DNA of 64,000 nt from Letharia columbiana (taxonomy: Eukaryota > Ascomycota > Lecanoromycetes > Lecanorales > Parmeliaceae), in contig NW_023501037.1 of assembly GCF_014066305.1 (NCBI RefSeq), positions 1,612,501 through 1,676,500 on the forward strand, written 5' to 3'. A program made the position numbers and the translations under genes. Shown here piece after piece: positions 59,200-64,000 of this stretch (the first letter of the stretch is position 1; each line of letters opens with the position of its first letter). The notes below the pieces were generated by a model, which searched no databases, was not told where the DNA came from, and saw nothing but the letters and a program-made list of their open reading frames with translations.

Positions 59200-61085
59200 C
59201 TAAAAGACTTTAAATAAATTTAAATCTCGAGACTCGAGTATTCTTAATTCTATATTTAGAAAGATAAATAATATTATTTTTATAGAGTATAATAATAACT
59301 CTTAATTCTATATTAATAGATTTATAAAGATTCTAAATAAATTTAATAACTTATTCTTAAAGTTAAAGTTCGATAAGAATTAGAAGATTTATTACTTTTA
59401 TTTAGATTTAGATTTTTTATATAATTTATATTATAAATAGTATAATTAAAATTATAATATTTTTAAAAATAACGATATCGTAAAGTTCGATTTAAATTAT
59501 ACGATTACTCGATTTATTAATATTGTAATTAATTTTATTAACTTAATTAATATTAAAGTTTATATATTAATTATATTAATTAATTATTTTTTTATATATA
59601 ATTTATAAAGCGTTATTATATTAATTATTATTAATAAAGTAATTAAGTATAGAATTTAATAAAATTATTAAGTATAGAATTTAATAAAGAGTTTATATTA
59701 ATAACTTTTATATTTATATTTAGATTTATAAATATTATAATTATTATAAAAAGAATTAATATAATAATATTAAATATATTACTCTATATTTTAAATCTAA
59801 AAAATAAAATAGTAATAGTAGTAAAAGAGGTTATAGTAATTATAGAGACTGCGATAGTTATAATAATAAAGATAATAATAAAAATAGTAATAATAATAAT
59901 TTCTTTAGCTCGAATAATAAAGATAAAAATAAAAATATTTAAACTAATAAGTTTATTATTAATCGCTAATTTAATAATATTAAGATTATTATTATATATA
60001 GTTTTATAATATATATCAACTCTAATCTAGAGAATACTATATATTTTATTATTAATTCTTAAATTTTATAAAATTAAGTTTATTATTTCTTTATTAAAAA
60101 GAGCTTAAAGACTATAACTTAAACTTCTTTAATATTTATAATTATTATATTATTATATCTATAATTATATCTATAATTTATTAATAATATTTATATTTAA
60201 TATATTACTTATAACTTCTTAATCTTTTAAATCTTTATTTTATTTAAATTATATTATTTAATTAATAAAGTTAATAACTTAATTATAGCTATTAACTTTA
60301 AATATATTAAATTTAAATATAAAAGTTTTAAAGATAAATAAATTTTATATATAGAAGATATCTAATATATCTCTAATAATAATTTTAATTTAATTTCTTA
60401 AAAATAATTTAAAAATTAAAACTATTCGCTTTAGCTTATATTTAAAAATATTAAAATAAAGAAATATAATATTATTTTTAGATATTAGCGTAATTATCTT
60501 TATACGCTAGATATATAAATAAAAATCTTTATATACTTAATAATTATTAATAAAGATATTTTTATCTATAATAAGTTTACTATATTTATATTTATATCTA
60601 AATCTAAATTCTTATTCTTATTTATTAATACTCTAGATTTTTAAATTAATAAGAAAATCTTATATATATAATACGCTTATTATAACTATTTAAAATATTA
60701 GAATTTAAAAAAATTAATTAAAATATATATTAAAATAAATAAATTTATTTTATTTTTTAAAAATATATATAAATTATATAGTATTATTAATATAAAAATT
60801 AAATTATATAAGCGTTATATAATATTAAATTATTAAAAAAATAATTTAATTTATAATAATCTTTAAGAATCTTTCTTTATTTTTTATAATAATTATAAAT
60901 AAATAATAATCTTTCTAAATAATAAAACGCTTTATTTTATTTTATTCTTATTTTTTAATAAAAATAATCTTATAATTTTTATAATATTTAAATTCTTTCT
61001 AAATTAAGTTAAATATAAAAATTATATTTATATTAGATTTCGTAATAATTATAATTTTAAATATAATAATTATAATATATATATT
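59200..61085 (+). pseudogene. Copia 2: gag, protease and pre-integrase relic of a second copia family
   Basis: The plus frame has a gag C-terminus very rich in Asn/Ser/Lys (59830-59940, NNKDNNKNSNNNNFFSS), then ENTIYFIINS (protease start). At ~60640-60720 it has AYYNYLKYQNLKKLIKIYIK, resembling the gag-pre-integrase motif HRRLGHxSYxNLKKL. The sequence differs from copia 1, so it is another family. It is truncated on the right by the copia 1 LTRs. Confidence 0.6.
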
Positions 61086-61108
61086 TTTTAATTTATTAAA
61101 GAAAATAT

Positions 61109-61388
61109 TATGAAAATATGAGATAAGATACTTAGTTATTAACTATGGAGTTACTATAAAGAAAAGAGCGACTAGATACGAACACGCTAAGGCGTGTCAC
61201 GTGACCATGTCACGTGACCGCCAAGACGTTAAGAGTCACGGATCAAATATGAGGTAAGACACTTAGTTGTTAACTATGGAGTTACTATGAAGGAAAGAGC
61301 GACTAGATATAGACACGCTAAGGCGTGTTACGTAACCATATCACATAACCGCCAAGACGCCAAGAGTCACGTGATCCGAATTTCAACA
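61109..61388 (-). repeat. Two copia 1 LTRs joined in tandem
   Basis: The inner LTR (61245-61388) starts on the minus strand TGTTGAAATTCGGATCACGT. The outer LTR (61109-61244) lacks the first ~12 bases, and the junction reads CATATTT|GATCC. Both keep CA/TG (for example CACGTGACCATGTCACGTGA) and are the least mutated LTRs in the window. Confidence 0.85.
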
Positions 61389-64000
61389 CTCCCCTTCGCA
61401 CGTATCCTTTCATAGGCGAAACCTAGTAGACACGAAGTTTAATGCTAACGGGGTCTAAAACCGAGTAGTTAAGGTGAGTTAGTGCCGGGTAGCTAGCGTG
61501 AAAATACACCCCCCCCCCCCCCCCCCCACCCTTACCCCCTCCTTACGGACGAAATTAAAAAACGCGAGATTCAAAGTTCGCGATATCTAAAATAGAGTAA
61601 ATAAAGTAAAAAGTCGAAATCTGAAAATAACTATATTAGATTAAGCCCCTATCAAAATTCGATCTAAATTCCACTTTTTATTAAAAAGCGGTTTTTTAGA
61701 AATTTTATTTTTAGGCTATCTAATATATATTAAAAATTAATTAATTTAAAATCGAAGAATATTTATAGAAATAGTTAAATAAAATAATTAAAAGAAATTC
61801 TTCTAGCTATATATTATCGGCTATAAGATCTCTATAAAAATTATTTTAGATAACTAATTTTTAATAATAGTAATTAATAGCGATAATTTAAAGATATAAT
61901 ATTTAAGATATTAATAATAAATAGATATAAGTCTCTTAAAAGAGCTTTAAAAGTTTTAGTAATAATAGCGATAATAGCGCTAAAGAAATAGCTATTTCGA
62001 TATAAAATAATAAATTTATAAAGTATTAAGTCTAATATAGCGACTTAATAAACGATTTAAATTAATTATTTATAATATAAAAATTAATAAAATAACTTCT
62101 CTAAAGTAGATAATAATAGATAATTTTTTTAAATTTAAATATAGATATAGTAGAATAACTTCTTTATAAAATAAGACTATATTAAAATAACGATAAGATT
62201 AATAACTATTTAGAGAATAAGTAAATATAGCTTTTATTTTAAAAATATCTTAAAAAATAATAAATTTATCTAGATAAAGAGTCTTAATAAGCTTATTAGT
62301 TATCTATTTATTAATAAGAATATATTATATATTTATAATACTATTATTAATCTTTTCTTATATAAAATAATAAGTAATATTAATATATTTAATATAAATA
62401 TAAAATTAAATATTTTTTATAAGAATAATTATACTTTAATTATTATCGAAAATAATAATAATTTTAAAGTTTATATTATCGAGATAAAGAAATTAATTAA
62501 ATAGATTTTTTAATTAGATTACTTTTTTAATAGTCTATATCTAATTAATATACTTTATCTTATAAATAAATAATATTATAATAGCTTAACGCTTAGATAA
62601 TTAATTAATTATATTATTTTTTATATTAAAGAGATAATTAGATATAGATCTTTAAATTATATTATTAATTTAATTAAAATTAATATAATTAATAAATTCT
62701 TAAAGAGAGCCTTTATATATAAATTTATAGTATATTATATTTCTTAAATATTAAAAGATTTAAATAATTATATTTTAATATATTAGAGTTAGATTAGTTA
62801 AGTAGTAACTTATTAATAATATTATATAAATAATATTAAGATAAATATCGAGTATAGTATATATAAGAGATTCTATCGCGAATTAATAATTTTCTTATAA
62901 TTTTTTTAAGGCGATATAGCTCTCTTCGATAAAAGCTAATTTATAACTAATCTTAAGAGATATTAATATCGAAATAAAGTTTTAATAATTAAAATAATTT
63001 AAGAATTAAGTAATATAAGTCTTTTATTTTAGATAAAAAATATTATTATAATAATTTTTTTTAATAATTATATCTAAGTAATAGATATATAATTCTAAAT
63101 TTAATATATAAAACTTCGCGTTAAGACTCTTCTTAATTAGATTAAATCTCGACTTTACTAAGATTAATAATTAAAATATTATTAATATAAAGTATTATAA
63201 TAATATTCTCTTTAAAATTTATAAATACGCTATTATTTAATTTAATAGAGAGAAAATCTAATTTCTTTATATACTTTAAGAAATATTAATATTAAATTTA
63301 AGAAGATTATTTTAAATTATAAAGTATCTTATTTAATTTATAAATCTTAATATTATTTTTATTAAAGCTATCGAATTAATATATATAAATCTCTTTTTTT
63401 ATATTACTATATAGAAAGATAGTTTTAATATTTATTTACTTTAAATCTTAATTTAGAATAATTATAAATGCGAAGATCGCCTTATAACTTATAGACTTTA
63501 TTATTAATATAAAAATATTATAATAATTATAATCTTTCTACTATTCGAATTTTTAAATAATTTAATATATCTTATAATAAATTATTTCTTTATTAAGATT
63601 TTATTTTAAGATATAAATTTATTTATCTCTTAGAATATAAGCCTTAAAAGGCGTCTAGATAAGATATTAAGTATTATTATTTATAAAAGATTTATATTTA
63701 TTCTTTATAAAAAGTTTTTAATTTATTTAAGATAGCTAATTAGATATAGTTTACTTATAAATAATAAACTCGAAAATATTTAATTTATTAATATAATTTA
63801 TAAGTAAGATAAATATTATAAAGACTTTCGAAAGAGGATTAGAGAATAGATTTTATAGATTCGGAATTATAAGATTTAGATAATTATATAATACTCTTTA
63901 AATAGTATTTAACTTATAATCTTCGCGAATAACTTATATAACTTCGATAATAATAGATAATAAATCTAAGTTTAAAGAATTTTTTTATATAGATAATATA
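61389..64000 (-). mobile_element. Copia 1 family, inverted copy, 3' two-fifths, cut by the window edge
   Basis: It starts with polypurine tract GCGAAGGGGAG (minus strand, 61399-61389) and is collinear with copia 1 from 20291 back to ~17650. RNase H lies near 62380-62860 and RT near 62980-63600. The untranslated part at 61400-61560 is barely mutated; the coding part is heavily mutated with stops. The rest of the element lies outside the window. Confidence 0.9.
61509..61527 (+). repeat. 19-nt C homopolymer
   Basis: A run of 19 C is followed by ACCCTTACCCCC. The same place in copia 1 (~19999) has only six or seven G on the opposite strand, so the length may be inflated by slippage or sequencing. 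Confidence 0.9.

Noticed and set aside
1261..64000. Mitochondrial or bacterial DNA because of high AT content
   Set aside because: LTRs, TIRs, eukaryotic transposon domains and RIP-type dinucleotide loss explain the composition; no mitochondrial or bacterial genes are present.
1261..64000. Centromere
   Set aside because: RIP-mutated transposon blocks do form centromeres in some ascomycetes, but nothing in the sequence distinguishes that from a subtelomeric or interstitial block; CENP-A data would be needed.

Overview
The window comes from a filamentous ascomycete (Pezizomycotina). Two host genes sit at the left edge, and the remaining ~62.7 kb is an extremely AT-rich, repeat-packed block almost stripped of CA and TG dinucleotides. 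That is the signature of repeat-induced point mutation (RIP, CpA to TpA). Short GT-AG introns with fungal branch sites, a recognisable Rrp6 N-terminus and an Mdm35 orthologue support the assignment. I cannot name the species.

Layout. At 1-526 (-) lies the 5' end of the nuclear exosome exonuclease gene rrp6, cut by the window edge. At 780-1260 (+) lies a four-exon gene for the twin CX9C mitochondrial protein Mdm35, divergent from rrp6. From 1261 on I see only mobile elements and repeats. Gypsy A (chromovirus, - strand) spans 1788-10121 with 166-bp LTRs and a perfect 5-bp target duplication. A less mutated patch at ~10320-12255 holds a broken acidic gene of unknown function, a gypsy chromodomain fragment and a 59-bp-stem palindrome. 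Gypsy B (- strand) runs from ~31069 down to ~11223 and has been split by a copia element (13282-20440, 149-bp LTRs) and by a piggyBac-like transposon (21768-26643). That piggyBac is itself split inside its transposase gene by a Mutator-like element (23016-25902, 8-bp duplication). A second piggyBac copy at 34062-36031 lacks the Mutator insertion and preserves the empty site.

The right half holds TIR elements and MITEs (31072-32775, 36213-36918, 45970-46118), a minisatellite/microsatellite belt (41790-46580), a tandem array of short palindromes (47490-47800) and copia end fragments. A pogo/Tigger transposon (49653-51627) is inserted in one of those copia fragments. Beyond it come a LINE with endonuclease and reverse transcriptase (~53880-57800), a second copia family (59200-61085), and an inverted copy of the first copia with a two-LTR end (61109 to the window end).

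How it works together: this is a gene-poor, RIP-inactivated compartment abutting two housekeeping genes. No element looks autonomous, because every long reading frame carries stops and catalytic substitutions explained by TG to TA or CA to TA changes. Domain names for elements rest on my reading of degenerate frames by eye; boundaries given to the base rest on LTR, TIR and target-duplication matches.
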